DNA from: Lampris incognitus
Taxonomy: Eukaryota > Chordata > Actinopteri > Lampriformes > Lampridae
Assembly: GCF_029633865.1 (NCBI RefSeq)
Contig: NC_079213.1
Location: 96,436,498 to 96,500,497 of the forward strand
Reading direction: 5' to 3'
DNA: 64,000 bases
Under the pieces are notes generated by a model. The model ran no database searches. It had not been told where the DNA came from and saw only the letters and a list, made by a program, of their open reading frames with translations. Shown one piece after another: positions 10,983-20,706 of this stretch (position 1 is its first letter; each line of letters starts with the position of its first letter). Made by a program: the position numbers and the translations under genes.

Positions 10983-11223
10983 TGTAGAGCCGAAGTAACG
11001 GAGAAGACCGTAGGTTCACACTTTAGCCGTGTAGGCAACTTTCTTTAATCCACGGTAAATCAGAGAGAGAACAAAACCACAGCTCGACTGAGCGGAGGTG
11101 GCAAGAATAACCAGAAAACTGGCTGGACAACCATAACTTAACCCTGCGTTAACCTGCCAGGGCAACCATGACTTAACCCTTAGTTCCTGGGTTGAATTCT
11201 GTCCCCAATACGTGTCCACCACA
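10983..11223 (-). repeat. 5' LTR of Gypsy copy 1
   Basis: 241 bp, starts TG and ends CA, one mismatch to the other LTR. It is followed outward by TTAC, the target duplication. Confidence 0.95.
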
Positions 11224-11850
11224 TTACTAACATTATGAGCGCTATATAAAATGCAACTTGAGTGATTGGTCTAAGAAGGAATACTAAATCAAAGAATTGA
11301 AGACCAACAGAAACAACACTAAAGGTATATGGAATGTGTTGAATAGTATTATTAGAAACGGATCTAGAAGCCCAAGCTGCCCTCAATATTTTACAGGTAA
11401 TGATAAGACTATAAATAACATGGAAGACGTGGTCAATGGCTTTAACAGATTCTTTGTAAATGTGAGCCCAAAACTGGCAGAAAAAAAAACAATGACACAC
11501 AAACAAGCACAGTGATAGTGATTAGGGGGCCAGAAATTCCAAGTTCCATCTTTTTAGAGCGATGGAAGAGAGGGAAATCGTGGACATTGTAAACAAATGC
11601 AAGAACAACAAAAAAAACTACTGACTGGAATGATATTGATATGACAATCGAAGGTACTGCAAAACCACCAATCCACATCTAGTATAACATGTCCTTTCAA
11701 TCTGGTAAAGTTCCAAGCAAAATTAAAATCGCAAAAGTCATACCCTTATATAAAACCGGAGATAGACACCAGTTTACAAACTACAGACCCACAAATTACA
11801 GAAAACTCATTTCTAAAGGTTGCAGGAAACCTGTGCTCCGAGGACAAGAT
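11224..11850 (+). mobile_element. LINE fragment, right half with RT start
   Basis: The plus strand continues the LINE of 6476-6811. The segment KGIWNVLNSIIRNGS with NGFNRFFVNVSPKLAEK is the pre-RT region, and SFQSGKVPSKIKIAKVIPLY with NYRP is the start of the RT domain (blocks 1-2). Stops and frameshifts interrupt it. A short GCGCTATATAAAATGCAACT piece near 11237 resembles the 3' tail of L2-like elements and may be a separate small insertion. The RT is lost after about 11850. Confidence 0.65.
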
Positions 11851-11885
11851 GGAGTGATATTTCTTTACAACCACTGGGAATCAAC

Positions 11886-12348
11886 GTCTTGATGCATGCT
11901 CAATAATCCAGGTAAGAAATTCAAAGGAGGTTGAATCAGTTCATCTGGACACAACGTTTATTGACAAGTACGTTTCATCGCTCATCTAAGTGACCTCTTC
12001 AGTCTAAACAGATTGCAGGTATCCCCACCCTTATAAACAATACAGTGGCATAACGACCGAAACCAATGCTCGGTTTCATATGCAAATATGGGTGTGACCA
12101 CCGTTTCAATGGCCATGTGTACTATCCACACAGGATTTGGGAATGGTTGTAATCACAGCATTGTAAATGGTCACGCCCTTATTTACATATGAAACTGGTC
12201 GTTGGTTTCGGTCGTCATGCCACTGTATTGTTTACAAGGGTGGGGATACATGCAGTCCGTTTAGACTGAAGAGGTCACTTAGATGAGCGATGAAACGTAT
12301 CTGTCAATAAACGTTGTGTCCAGATGAACTGATTCAGCCTTCTTTGAC
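11886..12348. repeat. Long palindromic repeat, copy 1
   Basis: The left arm (GTTGAATCAGTTCATCTGGA, then AACGTTTATTGACAAG and CATCTAAGTGACCTCTTCAG) is the reverse complement of the right arm (CTGAAGAGGTCACTTAGATG through CCAGATGAACTGATTCA). The arms are about 200 bp each with a short centre. No protein is encoded. Two other copies lie at 16331-16768 and 29091-29338, so this is a dispersed fold-back element. Confidence 0.75.
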
Positions 12349-14133
12349 ACTGGGAATCAAGTTCCAGCATTTTGAACTACCTGGAGGTGTTGCTTTCCTC
12401 TCCAAGGCATCGTTCCAAGTGTGAGTAAACAAATGCATCACTGAGCTTCTCCACGTCTCATGAGGACAGGAAATATTATCAGTATTTTAGTCGGGTCTCA
12501 CCTCAAAGGAGCATGATTGAGCGCACATTCTTACCTGTTCAAACTATTTCTGCTTAGATGGTGCAGATGTCAGTCAGAAAGGACGACGGTGTGAGCCAAA
12601 CTGAAGCATGTTTTATACTGGTGTAGTTGTCACAGTGTCGAGCTTTAGGAATATAATATTGCCTTTGTCTTATCAAGCATGATTTGCAAACCATTATAAA
12701 TGAAGATGCATAAAAAGTCAACCTTTTATGTGTCATTTGTGCAAGGCTTGAAATGCAAAAAAATTCGTGTTCTTGTATTGTTTTTGGTGTATCCCTTTGG
12801 ACGTAATGTTGTTAGCTCTTTATAATAATTAAAAAAAAAACTAAAATCGTCAAACGGTGTAGCCTTCCTATTGGCTGATATTCGCTACCGTCCTCCGTCA
12901 TTTGAAGATGTTGGAGTATCTTTGTAGAAAGCCTACTTAGCGGAATATGCATATCGGCACCCAATATAAGCACCCAATGCCCATATGTCCAGCATTAAAG
13001 TAAAGCGCACGTAAACATCCAAAATATCTGAGGTATTCACAACACGCCATAGTTTACACCAAGCTCGTTAAATATGCGTAGTGAAATTCAAAAATCACCG
13101 CATCGGTCGCGTTTCGGTTAAAATAGCCCACATTATTTATGTATACACTTCAGACACAGGGCCAATACTTCATCGTGCGCACGCACATGTAGGCTACTTG
13201 TCTGCAGTCGAACGCCTCGACGGGAAATGTAGTTTTTTCCTCCGCCCTCCCATTTTCCATAGGTTTCGCGAGGTTTGCATGGGCGGATTGTGTGTGGCCA
13301 CATTTCTCTGCAAGACGTACTCAACAATACTGATATGAAATCTGCGTAAAGGTAATGAAATACCGTCGGCTGGGCAGGATAAGGCTGTCAATACCCGGTC
13401 GGTGGTTTGGTTTGTCGGCGCCGGCAACATTGAACAGAGAGCCGCCTCTACTTTTCTCAACATCTGCATTGAGGTAGAGCTTGGGTAGACCACAAGTATT
13501 GACAGCCTATTGCCTCTCCAACATAATGTGACAATGGTGTATTGTCCTTATAGTCCGGGACGGGTAGTCCACAGCTCGGATGGTTGTGTAGTCTACTAAA
13601 TTTACATCAGTGTGCTTGTTATTTTTCTTAAATTGTGCTTAGCAGAAAGGAAATAGCTGCGACAAACCGAAGCGGATATTTTTTCAGACGGTGAGATGGC
13701 TGACGTATCCTCAAGTTGTGTCACGGCAAAATCTGTTTTACTGCTATTTCCCGTTTCTAAATCCGATTGCGGTTACACACACAGCAGCCTTGTACGGTGA
13801 AATAACAGACAACACATTTTTCCACAGCGTTATAACCAAGGCCGGACGAGCCGCTCTCTGCTACCACTACTTTAGTGTGGGTTATAAACAGTGACCTCCA
13901 TGGTTGTGTAGTTCAAGAAATTAACCAGGAAGTTATTCAGTCATGCTAAGCAATTGGCTGAAGTGGTTGTCAGTCTCTCGGTCTCCGCCGCGCGTAGCTG
14001 CGGGCTCAGAGAGCGAGCGAGAGAGCACCCCCCTCCTTTTTTTCTTTTGATGACGTAGCCAAAGTCTGGAGCATGGCAGCTCTCATCACCAGATAACCGT
14101 TTAACGCTGCCCTCTCTTTTTCTCTCACCCAGA
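12349..14133 (+). other. Upstream region of the spindlin gene
   Basis: No protein-coding ORF is convincing here. Between 13380 and 13900 base composition is more balanced and a few CpG-rich patches occur, such as TCGGCGCCGGCAAC. A TTCTCTCACCCAG acceptor ends at 14133, just before the start-codon exon. At least one untranslated exon and the promoter should therefore lie in this stretch, but I cannot place them. Confidence 0.35.
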
Positions 14134-14155
14134 AGTCTTTGAATTTCTGGAGGCA

Positions 14156-17100
14156 TGTCCAAGAAAAGGGGCAGGTACGTCAAACACGCACCGTGTGTCA
14201 TCGCATGATGTCATTATTATTGCTTGCAATTGTACTGTGTATAACAATGTAAAAAAAAAAAGACACAAAAAAACATATGAAAGTATTGCATGGATTTCAT
14301 TTGATGGTTGAGCAAGGTACACTGTACAGCATTGTGATGGCTTCCCCAGTAGTTTTATACTAAAGTGATGTGACTGATTGTGCACTTAATGAACAGGTCG
14401 ATTGTGTGACTACTATTTAATGAATGTGTCACTTGTAGGCTATTAATTCTGTTGGAGATCCAGGGGAGCTTTCTAAGATAGCATGCCTCTATACAAAAAC
14501 ACACGGAAGAAACGTTTGTGATAATCTGATTAATCCTCTGCATTTAAGTATTGTTCAAGTTATTATTATGGAATGATGATAACGTAGCATTAGGCCTGAA
14601 CCAAAAGGACTCGGGAATAGTTAAATCACTTGATTTGGCCTTTATTAAGCATCCATTTAACAGTAACTTGCTAGGTAGCGAAACTGTCTCAAAAAGGGGT
14701 AATATCAGAAAGACTTGGCAAATAATGCTACTATGTTAAAAATGAACAGACACTGGAGCTGTATTCTGCTGCAGTTTGTCACAGGTCTAGTGACTGAATC
14801 TAATGAAGCTGTTTGTTTATGTCACGTTCCTACTTTGTCTTTCACCCTTAACCACTCGCATACGGACAACGATTGTATCTTATCTTACCAGAAAGCGGAG
14901 TAGTGGGGAACTGAGTGACACAGTAACCCCTGATCCCAGTTGCATTCTGGGAGTCCGTATTCAGCACAACTGGCGTGAGAAGGGGAACCAGAGCAAATGG
15001 AAGGGCACTGTGCTGGACAGGCTCAGTGTTAACCCCTCTCTCTTTATGGTCAAATATGATGGCTTTGACTGTGTCTACGGCATTGAGCTGTTCAAGGATG
15101 AGAGGGTGTCCAACCTACAAGTACTCTCAGAAAAAGTGGGTGAGTGGTGTTTTTTCCTCTGTGTGTGTCAACTATTTATCATTTTGGCCAAGATCCCTTC
15201 ACATAATAGTTAACTTGCTTGTCATCTAAAATTTCCTCTAAAGGAGTAATATCAGCAAGATAAGACAAATCAAACTGTTTAGATCAAAAACAAACATTGG
15301 AACTGTATTCATCTGTCACAGGTTTAGTCCGTTAAGGTGCCTTATTAAATATGTATTTAACTTTCTAATAGTTCAGATGAAATTAAAATTAGCACACTTC
15401 GCGCTATAAAAAGCATTAGTGCTGCCAAAACTGATTGGCACACATCGTCAAAGGAGCGGTGAGAGAGGGAGCAGCAAGTCTTATTTCCACACATTCTTGT
15501 TTTCTTATTTAAATTTCCTATTTCATTTGTGTTACTATAGTAAACAACAAGCTCAAGATACCCCATGGGGCTGAGGAGCTGGTGGGCAAAGCAGTGGAGC
15601 ATCTCTTTGAAAAGGAGGATGGAGAAAAGAATGAGTGGAGGGGTATGGTCCTCTCCAGAGCACCTATCATGACCAACTGGTATTACATCACTTATGAGAA
15701 GGACCCAGTGCTTTATATGTACCAGTTATGGGACGACTATGCTGATGGGGACCTGAGGATTCTGCCTGAAGCAGGTAATAGCAATGAGCAATAAAAAAGG
15801 TTAATATTTTTCAAAGCATTATTATATGCTTTGAAAAAGATATTTATATATTGCCAGTCTTAGTAAACTGTTTGTTATGCACAATGAGGTCACGTGAGAC
15901 TCGGAATAATATCTCACTTTGGTCCTACATTTTCTTTCTTTTTTTGTGATGTCAAAGTGAAGTGTCAATTTGAAATGGATATGCACCATAAAACAGAAGT
16001 CCCAAAGGGAGCTTCCCCTGGACAGCCTAGACTTGTTTTCATGATGTAAGACAAGTAGCCAAACACTCCAATTAGTGATGTCATCAAGCAGTGCTGTCTG
16101 ACAGTGTTTGATTTATAATGTGCTTAAATACACATAAACGGCTCCTCATTTCATGTTATTCCAATGTATCTGTATTGCATTGGAAATAGCATATTGATTT
16201 AATAATGACCCTGAGTAGCGCTAATACTAATTATGATTTACTAGACTAAGATTCCTTGGTATTCCAGCTTTATCTGGAATACTAAGGCATGCAAAATACA
16301 GTACTTCATCAGCACTGTCGGTTTTAATGTGTTGATGCATGCTCCATAATCCAGGTGTAGAAATCCCAGAAAAGTTGAATCAGTTCATCTGGACAAAAAG
16401 TTTAGTGGGGAAACGTTTCATCACTCATCTAAGTGACTTCGTCCAGTTCTTAGCTAACTGTAGGTATCCCCAATGTTATAAACAGTACAGTTGCATAATG
16501 ACCAAAACTGGTGATCTCACACCGGTTTCATATGCAAATTGCTGTGACCATTAATCAGAGTTACAACGGTCACATCGTGTACTGTTCCCAGAGGATTGGG
16601 GAATAGATGAAATGACTGCTGTAAGATGTTTACAGATGTACTCCTCAGTTTAGGCATGGTCATTCCCTCTTCATGTGGATGGCCTCTTTGACTCCCCGGT
16701 CACTTAGATGAGTGATTAAATGTTTTCCCACTTAAATTTTTGTCCAGGTCAACTTTTCTGGGATGTTGGTTTTGCTCTTCATAGATGCTGTAGCTATAAT
16801 ACAATCTAAAGTATTTAGTTTATTCATGTATAAAGGTGTATTAGCGAGCAGGAAATGAAGATGCACATGACTGACATTTGCAGCACAAGAACTAAATGGA
16901 GCTACATCTGCTGTTCATTCTTGGATTGATGTAAACAAAACTAATCAACTGGACACAATGACTTTGCTAACACTGTTCCTTACTGGTACCTAGTTTATTT
17001 CAGGGGATATAGGTACTTTATCCAGTTCACAGCAGTCTACAATTGTTACGAAGCGTATTTAGGTGATGAAGCTTATATGTCTACAAAAGTAAACTTTTTC

Positions 17101-17584
17101 TACATCATAAGTGTAAATAGTCACAGGGGCAGTATTATTTTTCTAGAGTCTAGTTTTGGTGGAAATTTATTCATCTTGAAAAATAAAGATTCAACAGTAC
17201 ATGTTTTGCATTGGATGATTTGAGTCCTAATTAAAGATAGATCTTAACTTTTAAGGGTGACAAATACCAATAAATACTCCAAATGACACAATTAAGACAT
17301 ATAAAAAACTGTTTTTACTATAATTATCTGTATAAGCCCAAATTATCTCTAATTTCCAATTCATCACTCTCTCCTCAGAAAACAAGCACCTTTTGCCTGC
17401 AGACAGAAAGCCGGGAGAGGAGACAGAGAGCCTGGTGGGGAAACAGGTGGAGTATGTTACCGATAAGGGTGTCAAGAGAACAGGCTTGGTCATCTACCAG
17501 GTCCCAGCCAAGCCCTCTGTCTACTACATCAAATACGATGATGACTTTCACATCCACGTCTATGACTTGGTCAAAACCACCTAG
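14156..17584 (+). CDS. spin: Spindlin-family histone reader
   Basis: Four coding exons: 14156-14175, 14892-15139, 15541-15774 and 17379-17584, all with GT-AG borders and matching phases (2, 1, 1), giving 235 aa. The family reads histone H3 tails (K4me3 and R8me2a) in the nucleus. Three Tudor-like repeats lie at about 26-86, 102-163 and 186-235. Aromatic cage residues are present: Trp34, Trp43, Tyr62, Phe65 and Tyr69 in repeat 1; Phe112, Trp122, Tyr141 and Tyr148 in repeat 2. The protein ends DLVKTT, like mammalian spindlins end. Compared with human SPIN1 (262 aa, from memory) the N-terminal tail is shorter and starts MSKKRGRKR. The paralogue is not settled. Intron 3 holds a palindromic repeat. 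The exon with the start codon appears to begin at 14134 after a good acceptor. Confidence 0.93.
16331..16768. repeat. Long palindromic repeat, copy 2 (spindlin intron 3)
   Basis: It begins GTTGATGCATGCTCCATAAT and contains the same arm sequences as 11886-12348, such as CATCACTCATCTAAGTGACT, but is more diverged. The right arm ends TCAACTTTTCTGGGATG. It lies entirely inside the third intron of the spindlin gene. Confidence 0.7.
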
Positions 17585-17869
17585 AGATGATGGACACTTT
17601 ATCTCACCCTCCCCCCAGCCTCCCATCCATCCGCTTACTTTTCCACACACTATCATTTCTCATTCAATGCCTTTGTGGAGTTTAAATGATAATATTCTGT
17701 ATTGTTCAGAAAAAAAATTACAAACAAAAAAAATTTGGTATGCACGGCAGAACTAGCATTGCTATGCTAGGCTATTGAGAGGAGGGCGAGGACCTCTTTT
17801 CATGTGAGAGAAGCTGTAAAATCAATGCTTTTTGTTAATCTGCAATGAAACGGTTTGGATAGTCCTGAG
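17585..17869 (+). other. Spindlin 3' untranslated region (start)
   Basis: The sequence after the stop codon TAG (17582-17584) has no ORF. No clear AATAAA occurs before the Harbinger remnant at 17870, so the true 3' end may lie inside or beyond inserted DNA. The first AATAAA (18002) belongs to a LINE-like tail. Confidence 0.4.
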
Positions 17870-17920
17870 ACCTATACTACGAAGCAGGATTTGGGGTTAG
17901 CAAGGTAACTTCAGGTTGTA

Positions 17921-18025
17921 GTGTTGTCATTCTGTGTCAAGTACACTAAGAGAGCCATGAAACCGGAGTCAAATTCCATGTATGTGCAAACCTACATGGC
18001 CAATAAACATGATTCTGACTCGGTA
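17921..18025 (+). repeat. LINE-type 3' tail inside the Harbinger remnant
   Basis: A block containing AAGTACACTAAGAGAGCCAT, GAAACCGGAGTCAAATTCCA and CCAATAAACATGATTCTGA closely matches 57205-57300. The AATAAA followed by a short GATTCTG tail is typical of LINE 3' ends in fish. It interrupts the Harbinger element and so inserted later. Confidence 0.5.
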
Positions 18026-18280
18026 CCCTGGGTTTTTAGTGTCACAACAGTGGTTCCCTTTTTACCGGGGTACATCGCCATAGTAACTAATGCTGCACAC
18101 CTTATCTCCTCCGGAGCAGGTTATGTTCATAACAGATCAACGCATAAAAGCATTGTCTACTGACCAATCAATTCTCTTGGAAAATGGGGTCACCATCCCT
18201 AGAAGATCCTGTTGACATCAGTGCAGGTATAGTGAGAGGATCTCTTAGGAAGGCAAGAGTTTCAAGAGACTGACAACCCT

Positions 18281-18740
18281 TTGGCTCTCTCTGACAAGTT
18301 ATCTATGAAAGATATAGAGGGAATGGCTTATATTTGTCAGCTTCTTGAGCCGTATGTTGCCAGTGTGACGCGTCGATGTGATGCCCTTACAGTTCCGCAA
18401 ACTGTATGCATTGGCTTGCGTTTTGTTGCTAGAGGTACTTTTATGTATGCTGTGGGTGATGCAGAGAACCTGAGCAAAAACACGGTCTGCCGCACAATTT
18501 GCAAGGTGGTTCTTGCTCTAACAGAGCTAGTTGATGCGTTTGTTGTGTTCCCAGGCCACTTGCCCACGCGGCCAATAAAAGAGGGCTTTTATGAAATATG
18601 TGGACAATAACTTAAGTTGAATTCTTGATCTATAAATAATGTAGACCCTATGAATGCAGCCTGCTCCTTTCATAGGGCTCCCTAGACTGATTGGTGCCAT
18701 AGATTGCACCCATATTCCCAACACAGCATGTCTGTGAAAA
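18281..18740 (+). pseudogene. HARBI1-like transposase fragment
   Basis: The frame at 18281-18610 (109 codons) has the N-terminal half of a Harbinger transposase, ending LPTRPIKEGFYEICG. After a break the next frame reads RLIGAIDCTHIPNTACL, which holds the first catalytic Asp of the DDE nuclease (GAIDCTHI). The C-terminal catalytic residues are not found. The family normally cuts DNA at TWA sites. It is dead here. Confidence 0.75.
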
Positions 18741-19273
18741 TAAAGGTGATTTTGTCAGTCGCAAGCCATTCCACAGCATCAACGTTCGGATAAAGGATAA
18801 ATAAGGATATTTATTGTTTGGTCATTCTGGCACATTGCCTGCATGGACAATAAGGGTTTGCAGAAAATGCAGTGGCCTGGATAAATAGAAGATTTTCAAG
18901 TAAACTTACTTACCGGTTTGAATTATGTTTTTATATTTGTTCTTTATTTGCCTTCAAGACCATTTAACACTGCCGGGGTTGTAGACGGTAGACTGGTACA
19001 CTTGTCCATGTTTGCGATTGGTCATAGGGTGCAAACACCGCCCCTTTTGCGTGAATGCGCTCATAGCTAGATTGGGAAAACCTACGTAATGAGTTGATAA
19101 CCACCGTTGTGACACAGCTTATGCACAGTTGCGGCTGTTGGGCTTAGTGAAGCCAGCTAACCAAAAGATATCCTGGGTATTGCGAACTTGCTTCGTAGTG
19201 TAGGCCTCTGGAGTGTGCTACAAAGTTATTGTCCCTAGGATACATACTATTCTGGTCTTATAGCAATTGGACT

Positions 19274-20706
19274 GATGAAATCCCAAAATTCAGCCTCTTC
19301 AGTGTTGCGTGGAGGTCAGGGAAAGTACCTGTGGAGTGGCAGACTGGGGTGGTGGTTCCCATATTCAAAAAGGGGGACCAAAGGGTGTGCTCCAATTATT
19401 GCGGCATCACATTGCTCAGTCTCCCTGGGAAAGTCTAACTCCAGGGTGCTCGAAAGGAGGCCCCCGACCGATTGTCGAACCTTAGATCCAGGAGGAACAA
19501 TGCGGATTCCGTCCTGGCCGTGGAACAACGGACCAACTCTTTACCCTTGCAGAAGTGCTGAGGGGAGCATGGGAATTTGACCAGCCAGTCTACATGTGTT
19601 TTGTGAACTTGGAGAAGGCTTAAGACCGTGTACCCCGGGGCACTCTATGGGGGGTACTGCGGGAGTACGGGGTACCGGGGCAGTTGCTACAAGCCATCCG
19701 GTCCTTGTATAACCAAAGTGAGAGCTGTGTCCGCATTCTTGGCACAAAGTCAAACACGTTTTCAGTGGGTGTCGGACTCCGCCAAGGTTGTCCCTTATCT
19801 CCGATTCTGTTTGTGATATTCATGGACAGGATCTCAAGGCGCAGCCAAGGTGAGGAGTGTGTCCATTTTGGGAACCTCAGAATTGCACATCTGCTCTTCG
19901 CAGATGATGTGGTTTTGTTGGCTTCATCAGAACGCGACCTCCGACACGCACTGGGGCGGTTTGCAGCTGAGTGTGAAATGGCCGGGATGAGAGTCAGCAC
20001 CTCCAAGTCTGAGGCCATGGTTCTCTACCGGAAAATGGTGGATTGCTCCCTCTGGGTTGGAGATGAGTTGTTGCCTCAAGTGAAGGAGTTCAAGTATCTC
20101 GGGGTCTTGTTCACGAGTGAGGGTAGGATGGGCGAGAGATTGACAGGCGGATTGGTGCAGCATCAGCAGTAATGCGGACGTTGTACTGGACCGTTGTGGC
20201 GAAGAAGGAGCTGAGCCGGGAGGCAAAGCTCTCAATTTACCAGTCAAGCTTCGTTCCAATCCTCACCTATGGTCATGAGCTTTGGGTAGTGACCGAAAGG
20301 GTGAGATCACGGATACAAAATTAGTTTTCTCCATAGGGTGTTTGGGCTCAGCCTTAAAGATAGGGTGAAGGGCTTGGACATCTGGAGGGAGCTTGGAGTA
20401 GAGCCGCTGCTCCTTCACATCGAAAGGAACCAGTTGAGATGGTTCAGGCATCTGATTAGGATGCCTTCCTTTGGAGGTTCACCGGGCATGGCCAACTGGG
20501 AGGAGACCCCCAGGGTAGACCCAGAATGCGCCGAGGGACTACATGTCCAATCTGGCCTGGGAACGCCTTGGGATCTCCCAGGAGGAGCTGGAGGGCGTTG
20601 CTGGGGAGAGGGACGTCTGGAGTGCCCTACTTAGCTTGCTGCCACCGCGACCTGACCCCGGAAAAGCGGCTGAAGATGAGATGAGATGAGATGAAATCCC
20701 AAAATT
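19274..20706 (+). mobile_element. 5'-truncated Rex3-like (RTE clade) LINE with target duplication
   Basis: The element (19291-20689) is flanked by a perfect 17-bp direct repeat GATGAAATCCCAAAATT at 19274-19290 and 20690-20706. The 3' end is a short tandem GATGA array, as known for Rex3. Translation gives RT motifs: VPVEWQTGVVVPIFKKGDQR, then GVGLRQGCPLSPILFVIFMD and the catalytic LLFADDVVLL. The C-terminal part contains EELGVEPLLLHIER-like sequence. Frameshifts and stops break the ORF. Truncation at the 5' end is normal for this class. Confidence 0.85.

Larger units (their letters stand above)
6812..11223 (-). mobile_element. Full-length Ty3/Gypsy LTR retrotransposon (copy 1)
   Basis: LTRs of 241 bp at both ends differ at one base (G/T near the start). 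Each starts TG and ends CA. A 4-bp target duplication TTAC flanks the element. On the minus strand it carries a primer site, gag, a -1 overlapping pol with protease, RT, RNase H and integrase, and a polypurine tract. Both reading frames are open throughout. Domain order protease-RT-RNase H-integrase defines Ty3/Gypsy. It is GC-rich compared with the surrounding DNA. It looks recent and possibly still active. Confidence 0.95.
17870..19207 (+). mobile_element. PIF/Harbinger-type DNA transposon remnant
   Basis: The left end ACCTATACTACGAAGCA and the right end TGCTTCGTAGTGTAGGCC are inverted copies of each other with few mismatches, and GGTTAGC occurs near both ends inside. The interior contains a broken transposase (18281-18740). 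At about 1.34 kb the copy is shorter than an autonomous element. No convincing 3-bp target duplication remains. Confidence 0.7.

Noticed and set aside
12240-12310. A hammerhead ribozyme in the palindromic repeat (GATGAGCGATGAAACG resembles the conserved core)
   Set aside because: The two bases before GATGA should be CU but are UA, and the paired stems do not fit. Probably coincidence.
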